DNA from: JANYCO01 sp031416415
GTDB taxonomy: Bacteria > Bacteroidota > Bacteroidia > Cytophagales > Cytophagaceae
Assembly: GCA_031416415.1 (NCBI GenBank)
Contig: JANOTP010000047.1
Span: forward strand, 1 to 29,001
Direction: 5' to 3'
DNA length: 29,001 nt
Within the stretch, counting starts at the first letter, position 1. Every line of letters starts with the position of its first letter. The notes under the pieces are model-generated. The model saw nothing but the letters and a program-made list of their open reading frames with translations. It was not told the DNA's origin and did not search any database. The position numbers and the translations under genes were made by a program. This document shows, piece after piece, positions 1 through 8,310 of the stretch.

Positions 1-89
1 AAAATTAAATATTAAAAATTTAATTAGATTGTTATGTAATAAATACTAAAGATTTTACCTATTTTAAAAAACCTTTTAGTTATAAATTT

Positions 90-3000
90 ATGCTAGACCC
101 TAACAACAATCTTCTAAAACACTTGTTTGGTAATGTTTCCAGAAGATCTTGGGAACAAAAACAAACAATGGAGGCAACTACTTCATTAAAAACATTATTA
201 GAAGCTATAAAAGGATCTGAAGATACTATTTCAAATGTTCTTCTCTCAACATTAAATTCACAACTAGAAGGAAATGCATTTTTTCCGTCAACATGGAAGT
301 ATAAAGAAATAATCCCCTTTTACACTAGTAGCGATACTATAAAAACCATATCGAATTCTATAAAAGGAGGAGTAGAAGAAATTTGGGTTGTATCTAACGC
401 TCCTGTTTCCATGCAGGAAAGAAAGAATATTTCTTCAAAATTCACGAAAACCTCCATAACTTTTTGTGTAACTACTGATGCTGCTTCACTTTCAAATAAT
501 ATTCAGACTATTAAACTACTACAAGAAAACAATTTTCTTGTAGTAGATGCGGGGACTTCAAACGAATCTATAAGTAAAAAACTCTACAAAATTGTTTCAG
601 AGCTGAGCCGTGTAATCCAGTTTATAAAAGAAAGTAAAGAGCCTCCTGAAGAGCTTTTAAAACATATAATACTGGTATGGTATCCTGGGAATGATATAAT
701 CTCTGAGATGGCCTCTATTCGTTCGCTTCGCTACCTCTGGCATATTCTACTTGACTATTATTTTAAGCTAACCATTCCTGCAGAAATTCATTGTATACTT
801 TCTGCTGAAATAGACTACCCGAAAAGCTTCATAAAAAATACTAGTCAGGCGCTTGCTTCGGTATGTGGAGGCTGTGATTCTTTTAGCATCCTATTTTCAA
901 AAAAAGACGCTTACAATGAAATAAACAGAAGGATAGCTAGAAATATAAGTCATATTTTAAAAGAGGAATCAAAATTATATCACAGACCAGATGCTCTTTC
1001 TGGCAGCTATTCCATAGAGTTTCTAACTGAAAAATTTATATCAGAAATACTTCAGCAACTAGAAATAGATGGGTATAAAATAAAAATATCTCCTCTCCAA
1101 AGCCTTTTCAATACTAATTCCGCAAAAGAAAAAAATCATACCTCTAAGTTAAGTGAGTTTATAAAAGTAGGCTATGCTGCTGGAATCCCTCCTTATACAA
1201 GAGCACCGTATGCCACTATGTATACGCAAAAACCTTGGACTATCCGTCAATATTCTGGATTTTCAACAGCTCAGGATTCAAACGATTTTTACAGAAAAAA
1301 TCTTTCTGCAGGTCAAATGGGACTATCTGTTGCCTTTGACCTTCCTACACATCGAGGTTATGATTCGGATCATTTTCGCGTAGTAGGAGACGTAGGTAAA
1401 GCTGGAGTAGCTATTGATACCGTTGAGGATATGAAAATTCTTTTTGACAAAATTCCATTAGATAAAATGTCTGTATCCATGACTATGAACGGAGCGGTTC
1501 TTCCGATCATGGCATTCTATATTGTAGCCGCAGAAGAACAAGGTGTTTTACCTTCTCAACTAAATGGAACAATTCAAAATGATATTTTAAAAGAATTCCT
1601 AGTTCGAAATACCTACATCTACCCACCTGGCCCCTCTATGAGAATAGTAGGTGATATATTTAAGTATTGTTCGGCAAACATGCCTAAATTCAACTCTATT
1701 AGTATTAGCGGCTACCATATGCATGAAGCAGGGGCTCCAGCAGATCTCGAACTTGCTTATACGTTAGCCGATGGGTTAGAATATGTAAGAACAGGAATTA
1801 AGGCTGGAATTGCAGTTGATGATTTTGCTCCCCGCTTAAGCTTTTTTTGGGGGATAGGAATGGACTTCTTTACAGAAATTGCAAAAATGCGTGCTGGAAG
1901 ATTTTTGTGGGCTACTTTAATGAAAGAATTTAATCCACAGAATGAAAAATCATTACTCTTGCGTACTCATTGCCAGACTTCTGGTTGGAGCCTTACGAGT
2001 AAAGACCCTTATAATAATATAACCCGTACTACTATAGAGGCCATGGCAGCTGTTCTTGGCCATACACAATCTCTTCATACTAATTCCTACGACGAAGCTC
2101 TTGCCTTACCTTCTGAAGAATCTGCTAAAATCGCACGTGACACTCAATTATATTTACAAAAAGAAAGTGGCTTGTGCAATCATATAGACCCAATGGGAGG
2201 AGCTATTCTTGTTGAAACGTTGACAACAGAACTAATAGAAAAAGCGTGGAAACATATTTATGAAATTGAAAAATATGGTGGCATGACTAAAGCAATAGAA
2301 TCTGGAATTCCTAAAATGAGAATTGAAGAAGCCGCTGCTAAAAAACAAGCTAAAATAGATTCTGGAATCGAAACAATAGTTGGTGTAAATAAATTCGTTT
2401 CTAAAAACATAGATAAACTGAAACTCCTAGAAGTTGACAACGAAAAAGTAATAAAAGAACAAACAGACAAACTAAAAAATAATAAAGAAACCAGAAATCA
2501 AGAAGCTGTAAAAATAGCGCTGGAGGCTATCACTTCTGCAGCAGCAGCTCAAAACGAAAATCTTCTTGAACTAGCTATTATAGCGGCTCGACTTAGAGCA
2601 ACATTAGGAGAAATATCATTAGCTATGGAAAAAGTATTTGGCCGTCATCAGGCCAACTCTATGACAGTATCCGGCGTATATAAAAATGAAATGACTGACC
2701 AGAAAAAAATACAATCAATAATAAAACTTGCTATAAAGTTTGCTTCAGAAAATGGAAGGCGCCCAAGAATGCTAGTAGCAAAGATGGGGCAAGATGGACA
2801 TGACAGAGGAGCAAAATTAATAGCCAGTGGTTTTTCGGATCTAGGATTTGATATTGATCTTGGACCATTATTTAGTACACCAGAAGAAGTCGCTAAACAA
2901 GCTATGGAGAACGATGTACATATTATTGGTATATCCAGTATGGCTGCGGGTCACAAAACATTGATTCCAGAATTAATTGCACTTTTGAAAAAAAATCATC

Positions 3001-3146
3001 GTGAAGACATTAGAGTCATAGTAGGAGGAATTATTCCTGAGAATGATCATGACTTTTTATATAAAGCTGGCGTGTCTGGTATCTATGGTCCTGGAACAAT
3101 ATTAGCTGATGCTGCAAAAAAATTATTACTAGATATGTTGAAATAA
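90..3146 (+). CDS. Methylmalonyl-CoA mutase, small and large subunits fused in one chain
   Basis: Adenosylcobalamin-dependent interconversion of (R)-methylmalonyl-CoA and succinyl-CoA (propionate metabolism), cytoplasmic. Residues about 355-1018 are a complete large (MutB) subunit. TIM-barrel catalytic residues Y388 (QYSGFSTA), R506 (VRNTYIYPP) and H543 (SGYHMHEAG) fit Propionibacterium Y89, R207 and H244 at a constant offset of 299. The C-terminal B12 domain carries DGHDRG at 902-907, with H904 as the cobalt ligand. Residues 1 to about 350 are not a MutB extension. They resemble the short small subunit of Flavobacteria: an SxxxWxQK-type start, an IIPFYTSSD-like segment near 75, MASIRSLRYLW near 210, and CGGCDSF followed by NISHILKEESKLY and a GSYSIEFLTE block near 260-320. 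This arm lacks catalytic residues and a B12 domain. Normal pairs are two separate genes; 1018 residues is much longer than MutB alone (about 700-730). Enzyme assignment is very secure; the fusion reading is strong but based on recalled family patterns. Confidence 0.95.
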   Translation: MLDPNNNLLKHLFGNVSRRSWEQKQTMEATTSLKTLLEAIKGSEDTISNVLLSTLNSQLEGNAFFPSTWKYKEIIPFYTSSDTIKTISNSIKGGVEEIWVVSNAPVSMQERKNISSKFTKTSITFCVTTDAASLSNNIQTIKLLQENNFLVVDAGTSNESISKKLYKIVSELSRVIQFIKESKEPPEELLKHIILVWYPGNDIISEMASIRSLRYLWHILLDYYFKLTIPAEIHCILSAEIDYPKSFIKNTSQALASVCGGCDSFSILFSKKDAYNEINRRIARNISHILKEESKLYHRPDALSGSYSIEFLTEKFISEILQQLEIDGYKIKISPLQSLFNTNSAKEKNHTSKLSEFIKVGYAAGIPPYTRAPYATMYTQKPWTIRQYSGFSTAQDSNDFYRKNLSAGQMGLSVAFDLPTHRGYDSDHFRVVGDVGKAGVAIDTVEDMKILFDKIPLDKMSVSMTMNGAVLPIMAFYIVAAEEQGVLPSQLNGTIQNDILKEFLVRNTYIYPPGPSMRIVGDIFKYCSANMPKFNSISISGYHMHEAGAPADLELAYTLADGLEYVRTGIKAGIAVDDFAPRLSFFWGIGMDFFTEIAKMRAGRFLWATLMKEFNPQNEKSLLLRTHCQTSGWSLTSKDPYNNITRTTIEAMAAVLGHTQSLHTNSYDEALALPSEESAKIARDTQLYLQKESGLCNHIDPMGGAILVETLTTELIEKAWKHIYEIEKYGGMTKAIESGIPKMRIEEAAAKKQAKIDSGIETIVGVNKFVSKNIDKLKLLEVDNEKVIKEQTDKLKNNKETRNQEAVKIALEAITSAAAAQNENLLELAIIAARLRATLGEISLAMEKVFGRHQANSMTVSGVYKNEMTDQKKIQSIIKLAIKFASENGRRPRMLVAKMGQDGHDRGAKLIASGFSDLGFDIDLGPLFSTPEEVAKQAMENDVHIIGISSMAAGHKTLIPELIALLKKNHREDIRVIVGGIIPENDHDFLYKAGVSGIYGPGTILADAAKKLLLDMLK

Positions 3147-3147
3147 T

Positions 3148-3189
3148 ATTTGTCAAAGAACTATTTTTAATTCGCATTCATTGACAAAT
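3148..3189. terminator. Inverted repeat between convergent genes (weak bidirectional terminator?)
   Basis: ATTTGTCAA at 3148-3156 is a perfect inverted copy of TTGACAAAT at 3181-3189, with a 24-nt AT-rich loop. It fills the 50 bp between the convergent mutase and TPR-CHAT genes, the position of a shared terminator. The 9-bp stem is AT-rich and no clean T-tract follows, so termination is only a guess. Confidence 0.3.
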
Positions 3190-3196
3190 CATTGGA

Positions 3197-6100
3197 CTAC
3201 TCTACTCCTACCATTAAAAAAGCGCCCCAATATTTAGGATTATTATATTTGACATTAATAGCTTTTTTAGCTTCAATAAACGCTTTACGTTTATCACCTG
3301 TTTCGATCCATTTATTATAAAACAAAGTCATTAACGATGTGGTGACTTCATCACTTACTTTAAATAAACTCATTATAACAGCATCTGAACCCGCTACCAA
3401 AAAAGATCTCTGAAGTCCATATACACCTTCTCCCAGTTTCACTTCTCCTAAGCCTGTTTCGCAAGCGCTCAAAACCACAAGTTCTGTATGATCAAAATCT
3501 AGATTCATTACTTCGTATGCCGTTAAAATTCCATCTTCTCTATTAAATTCATTGACGTTGCCCGATTGAAGCAAATATCCACCATTCTTCAAAAGTAATC
3601 CAGACCTTAACAATGGATTTTGAACAGCTTTTTCAGATACCTCATCTAATAAATCTGTTGTGGGAGCATCGGCATAAAAAAAGCCATGTGTTGCAATGTG
3701 AAATACACGTGGACTATTTAATTTTTTCACTCTTTCCTCGATTGCTTTCTCCGTTACATACATTTCGGTTTTCCATTTACTCCCCTTCATTAATCTTTCC
3801 AATTGTTTCACTTCCTCCTCGGCTCCTTTCAATTGGGATGTTTTACGTAAATGAGTTTCTATGTGAATAGGATAATATAAGGGGTTACCGAAGAGTACAA
3901 TAGTATTTTCAAATTTTTGAGTAACGCTTTTATTTTTATCTGATTTTTTAATAATGCTACGCGACAAAAGGTCACGGGTACTACTTAACAATAAAAGATT
4001 ATTTTTATTTAAAATAAAATCATTCTCTGGAGTTCTAATTGTTTCAAGATTTAACTGATTATAAACACCATCTAAGGAAAGATATATTTTATCATACTCC
4101 TTTTTCATAACTCTTTTAATAGGCTCCCAAAATATAGAATAAGAAATATTATCTTCTACATCAAACCTCATGCAATTCCTGTAATAACGAATGTATTTAA
4201 CATTCATATCTGACCCATTTTTCAATAAAACAAAATCAGGGTTACTTCTCGTATCTTGACTTACAGACATTACAGCATACCAAACTGTATCCGTAAAGTT
4301 TTTATCAAACATTCTAATTGGAACTACTTCAATGGCAACTTCACCTACTTTTAAAACCTTTTTCAATTCTTTCCACTCATATAAAAACTTTTTCTCATAA
4401 AGATTCGCAAACAAATCAGAATTGGCATTAAGTGTTTTTTCTAACTCTTCGATTTCATTTTCAAGTTTGGGTAAATCTATATTACTTTCTTTTCTTTGAT
4501 TCACATTAAGAGACAGTGAAGTAGTTAAATTCTCTTTTTTCTTTATCCAATTTTCATAATTTTTAATAAGAGTGGTATCTCCACTTTTTAAAATACGCTC
4601 TCTGACCTTTATAGAGGCTGTCAATAAAATTGCTTTAGTTTTTAAGGTAATATTATAAACATTCCCTATCATATCAGGGTAACTATTATTTTGTGTAAAT
4701 GCCAGTGTTTTATAAAATTCATAATCATTTTTTACTTTTTCCCAATATTTTGCTTTCCCTCGTTCACTCAATGTTGGAAATATTTTATCAAGATAGGCTA
4801 ATGATTTCTGAACAGTTTCCTCGGCACCTAAAACAGAATTTTTAATATCGCCAAGACAATAATACATTTGAGCACTTCTACCAAGAGCTTCTACATACCC
4901 GGGATGATTTTCATCAAATAAATAAGAAAATATATTTTTCGCTTTAATAAATTGATTATTTGCCTCTAAATATTTTTTCTTTAAATAATAAATGTCTCCT
5001 TTTATATAACTGATTCTAGCTGTATGAGCGTTCTGCTCTCCTAATTTAGAGATCCAAATAGCATTTGCTTTATCCAACATTTCTGAAGCTTTGTCAAGAC
5101 TTCCGTCTTCAAGATAAAATACCGAAGCATTTTCGAGTGCTTCTGCATATGGCGGGCTATTTTCACCAATACTTGAACTGATAATTTTAAGCGATTCATT
5201 AAATAAATTCTCAATCTCAGTCTTATTTTTTTTATTGAAATGTTTTACTAAAGCCAGTTCATTCATAGCTTCAGCTACAAAAATATGATTGGGTCCATAA
5301 ACCCCTTTCGCAATGTCTACTACTTCTTGCCCTATTTTTTCTGCTTTTTCATAATCACCGATTGATGCATATAATCGTTCAAGTAATTTCATACTTTCAG
5401 CATGTTTACTTGATCTTTCTCCAAATTTGTCTTTGGAAATAACCATCGCTCTATTTATTAAATTTTCTGCTTCAATATAATCTCCAGTAACAAACCGCAA
5501 AAAGCCTAATAAATTTAACGGGTGAACTAATGCACTACTCGTTAAACTATATTTTTTTTCTCTAGACAAAAGCATTTCCTCAAGAAACTCGCCTGTTTCA
5601 ATATATTTACCTCTATAAATATTAAGCTCTGTTATCTCTTCACTCGTAGAAGAAAATTTAACATCTCCATTTTCGGATTTTCGTGTAAGCTTATTAGATT
5701 TTCGCAAAGAAACTTCTGCATCTTCAAATAGACCTAATAAAATTTGCAATTTTGCCTTGCTTTCAAAGGCATGTGCTTGATCAAGCCGATCTTTTGGAGC
5801 CCCTAACTCTTGGAAAATCTTTATTGACTTATCTAACTTTACATCTGCCTCAATATACTTCCCTGTTACAATATCCACATTAGCATATTTTTCAAGACTA
5901 ATAGCATATTGTATAGAATTTATTGAATATAATTTCTCTATTTCTGCTAACATTTCTTTAGCAATAGCAGATGCTTTTTCAAAACGATCAGTGAGTAGGT
6001 ATAATTTTATTTCTCCATAATTATACCTTGGATAATTTCTATTTTTATGCCCAATCTCTTTTTTGATAATTTTCTCAAGGCTATTTGCATAAATTGATTC

Positions 6101-7441
6101 TGAAATTTTAAATTGATCGCCAAAAAAAACATAATGTTCCGCAGCATCTAACATTAACATATGATAAGCGGGAGCTTTGTCACCTAACTTTTGTTTTTTA
6201 ATTGCAATAGCATCAAACAAACATTTCTCAGCTTTGTCTAGTTTATTATTTTTCATATAAACATCGTACAATACCAGCAATGCATTTGCTCTTGCCATGT
6301 GATCGCTTGGTAGCATATCAAAATCGGATAGAAAAGCAACTAAACTATTTTCTGCTGTTTTCCATTCTTGATTCAATATATCTCTTCGTACATCAATAAG
6401 ATTATTTCTATGATACGCAAAACTCTTTCGTCCATAATATCCTTTTATTTTAGCATCAACATCATCATTTTTTATTTGAGCTTCTTTATTTTTTTCTAAT
6501 GTTTTCAATATTGGAATTAACGACTCTTCTATTATCATCAATAGTTCGGCATCAGGCTTCATGAAACCAATAGCAACAGCTTCTGCTTTTCGTAATTTTT
6601 TCTCTACTTCATAATTATCGTCTTTATCCAAAGCGATCATAGCTTCCAAGTAAAGAGACTCTGCGTATGCACCTTCTTTTGGACCCATTGTTTTTTGAAT
6701 CCAATCTTGATTTTGTTCCAAAAGTAGAGTCGCAGTTGCATATTCTCCATTTTCGATAAATACGGAGGCTTCTATATTAGCCATTGAAGCATAAATTTTT
6801 TGACGTAATAAGGTTTCCTCGTTAGAATATTTTACAATTTTTTCTTTCCCTTTTGAATCTTTACTAGTCTCTTTAATTAAAAAACTTTCATTTGTAGCCT
6901 TCATTAAGGGAGCAAACTCCTTAGCTACTTGGTTGAGATACCCTAGACTAGATTTTATTTTTAAATAGGATAAATTAATTCTATTTATGGTATACAGATC
7001 TGTCACTTTCCTTTCTAATACAAGCTTTCTCGCTATTAAATTATATTCTTCAGCAGAAATAAATTCTGAATAGGATATATAACTTTCCGTAACCTCATTT
7101 AAGGACTTTGCATATTGATTGATATCAGTTTTATTGGATGCTGACATTATTTTTATTGCATCTGCAATAGTATTTTTGAAAAAATAAAAATTGCCTAACG
7201 CTACATAAAATTTAGCTTCGAGTGCTACTACTCTTGCCATGGGAAGGCTTTGTTCTCCAAAAATAGTTTTAATTTCTAAATGCTGAAGCTTTGCCTTTTC
7301 AAGACCAACTTTATAATCTCCAATCTGGTAAGCGTATTCAATATTGGCAAATTCTAATTCCAAATTTATTTCTTTTTTTGCAAATCCATTTTGAGAAACA
7401 AAAAATGTACTAAATAAAAACAAGAAAAGATACTTTTTCAT
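3197..7441 (-). CDS. Secreted TPR-repeat protein with C-terminal CHAT (caspase/separase-like) domain
   Basis: Large 1414-residue protein. It starts with a Sec signal peptide (MKKYLFLFLFSTFFVSQNGFA, then KKE), so it should reach the periplasm or beyond. Residues about 30-930 are degenerate helical pairs of TPR type (repeated units such as AEKIGQEVVDIAKGVYGPNH and ASEMLDKANAIWISKLGEQN). A linker at about 930-1180 precedes the CHAT domain at about 1180-1414. The CHAT dyad is intact: H1252 in FHIATHGFF and C1327 in VLSACETGLGE, followed by GEGVYGLQRSFLVAGSDAV. CHAT domains belong to clan CD (caspase/separase) cysteine proteases and usually sit behind TPRs that sense or bind a partner. No dedicated substrate is seen; the gene 120 bp upstream is an alpha/beta hydrolase on the same strand. 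Domain calls are secure; activity, substrate and biological role are unknown. Confidence 0.9.
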   Translation of the reverse strand: MKKYLFLFLFSTFFVSQNGFAKKEINLELEFANIEYAYQIGDYKVGLEKAKLQHLEIKTIFGEQSLPMARVVALEAKFYVALGNFYFFKNTIADAIKIMSASNKTDINQYAKSLNEVTESYISYSEFISAEEYNLIARKLVLERKVTDLYTINRINLSYLKIKSSLGYLNQVAKEFAPLMKATNESFLIKETSKDSKGKEKIVKYSNEETLLRQKIYASMANIEASVFIENGEYATATLLLEQNQDWIQKTMGPKEGAYAESLYLEAMIALDKDDNYEVEKKLRKAEAVAIGFMKPDAELLMIIEESLIPILKTLEKNKEAQIKNDDVDAKIKGYYGRKSFAYHRNNLIDVRRDILNQEWKTAENSLVAFLSDFDMLPSDHMARANALLVLYDVYMKNNKLDKAEKCLFDAIAIKKQKLGDKAPAYHMLMLDAAEHYVFFGDQFKISESIYANSLEKIIKKEIGHKNRNYPRYNYGEIKLYLLTDRFEKASAIAKEMLAEIEKLYSINSIQYAISLEKYANVDIVTGKYIEADVKLDKSIKIFQELGAPKDRLDQAHAFESKAKLQILLGLFEDAEVSLRKSNKLTRKSENGDVKFSSTSEEITELNIYRGKYIETGEFLEEMLLSREKKYSLTSSALVHPLNLLGFLRFVTGDYIEAENLINRAMVISKDKFGERSSKHAESMKLLERLYASIGDYEKAEKIGQEVVDIAKGVYGPNHIFVAEAMNELALVKHFNKKNKTEIENLFNESLKIISSSIGENSPPYAEALENASVFYLEDGSLDKASEMLDKANAIWISKLGEQNAHTARISYIKGDIYYLKKKYLEANNQFIKAKNIFSYLFDENHPGYVEALGRSAQMYYCLGDIKNSVLGAEETVQKSLAYLDKIFPTLSERGKAKYWEKVKNDYEFYKTLAFTQNNSYPDMIGNVYNITLKTKAILLTASIKVRERILKSGDTTLIKNYENWIKKKENLTTSLSLNVNQRKESNIDLPKLENEIEELEKTLNANSDLFANLYEKKFLYEWKELKKVLKVGEVAIEVVPIRMFDKNFTDTVWYAVMSVSQDTRSNPDFVLLKNGSDMNVKYIRYYRNCMRFDVEDNISYSIFWEPIKRVMKKEYDKIYLSLDGVYNQLNLETIRTPENDFILNKNNLLLLSSTRDLLSRSIIKKSDKNKSVTQKFENTIVLFGNPLYYPIHIETHLRKTSQLKGAEEEVKQLERLMKGSKWKTEMYVTEKAIEERVKKLNSPRVFHIATHGFFYADAPTTDLLDEVSEKAVQNPLLRSGLLLKNGGYLLQSGNVNEFNREDGILTAYEVMNLDFDHTELVVLSACETGLGEVKLGEGVYGLQRSFLVAGSDAVIMSLFKVSDEVTTSLMTLFYNKWIETGDKRKAFIEAKKAINVKYNNPKYWGAFLMVGVE

Positions 7442-7561
7442 AAGTGTGTGTTTTCAATTCTAACAATCGTGTACTACAAGCTATACAAGCCAATTGAGAT
7501 ACTAAAAGTAAGTAAAATTCCAATGAAAGTATATGGAGCTTATATAATTATTGATTAAAGA

Positions 7562-8212
7562 CTATCGAATAAAATCATTAATTAGTAATGAAACCTCCTT
7601 AGACCTATTAAATACCATAAAATGGCCGCCCTTCTCAATCGGTATACACATATCAATATTGAGAATAGGGAAAATTTTATCTTGGGTTCCATGAATATGT
7701 AATGGTATTATTCCAGTATCATTTTTCCATTTCATAATACAATCAATTGCCCAAACCATAAACAATGGATTTGTATCGTCGATAATTTTCTTTAATAAAT
7801 GACGCTCTTCTTTTGATTTTATTCCAAAATAATAATTGGCCGTAAGTTTATTTAAAAACAATAAAATGGAAGCTGGAAATAATTTATGCAGTTTTAGTTT
7901 ACTTACTACTTTAAGCTTCCAATCTAATTCCTTTTCACTTTTAATACTTGATAGTATAATAATTTTTTTGACCGAAATTATTTTAGCTATTTCCTGTGCA
8001 ATTATACCACCAAAGGATACACCTATCAAAATCACTTCTGAGTTTTTGTCAATTTGATTCACAAGCCTTTCACAATAGTGCTTAAGAGGTTCATTAACAA
8101 AAGGTATTTCCCAATCAATATGGTGTTGAAAAGAGTGATCTACAGTCAAATTCGTAAAAACTCTTTTATCTGCTCCTAGGCCACTTATAAAATAAATCTT
8201 ACTTTCCTTCAT
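7562..8212 (-). CDS. Alpha/beta hydrolase of unknown substrate
   Basis: A 216-residue compact alpha/beta hydrolase. It opens with KIYFISGLGADKRVF (strand plus oxyanion-type loop). The nucleophile elbow is GVSFGG near residue 63, a likely catalytic Asp lies in HGTQDKIFP near 175, and the catalytic His in KGGHFMVF near 195. The short cap between the elbow and the acid is typical of small carboxylesterase-like family members. No signal peptide is evident, so it is probably cytoplasmic. It lies upstream of the TPR-CHAT gene on the same strand with 120 bp between, which is too loose to claim an operon. A perfect terminator stem just upstream (8253-8295) separates it from bglX. Substrate not predictable. 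Confidence 0.85.
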   Translation of the reverse strand: MKESKIYFISGLGADKRVFTNLTVDHSFQHHIDWEIPFVNEPLKHYCERLVNQIDKNSEVILIGVSFGGIIAQEIAKIISVKKIIILSSIKSEKELDWKLKVVSKLKLHKLFPASILLFLNKLTANYYFGIKSKEERHLLKKIIDDTNPLFMVWAIDCIMKWKNDTGIIPLHIHGTQDKIFPILNIDMCIPIEKGGHFMVFNRSKEVSLLINDFIR

Positions 8213-8252
8213 AGCAAGTATTAATAGCTTTTAAAAATTTTAGCATACAAAC

Positions 8253-8295
8253 TAAATAAAAAATCCCCAAACTATGTAAGGGGATTTTTTATTTA
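8253..8295 (-). terminator. Intrinsic terminator after bglX
   Basis: A 16-bp perfect stem (8253-8268 with 8280-8295), core TCCCC/GGGGA, and an 11-nt loop. A- and T-runs flank both sides of the GC core, so it could work in both directions. It starts about 16 bp past the stop codon of the beta-glucosidase gene. Confidence 0.9.
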
Positions 8296-8310
8296 ACAAT
8301 TAGTTAATTA

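Noticed and set aside
1..89. Possible cobalamin riboswitch before the B12-dependent mutase gene
   Set aside because: The 89 nt available is AT-rich, too short, and has no B12-box-like motif or helices.
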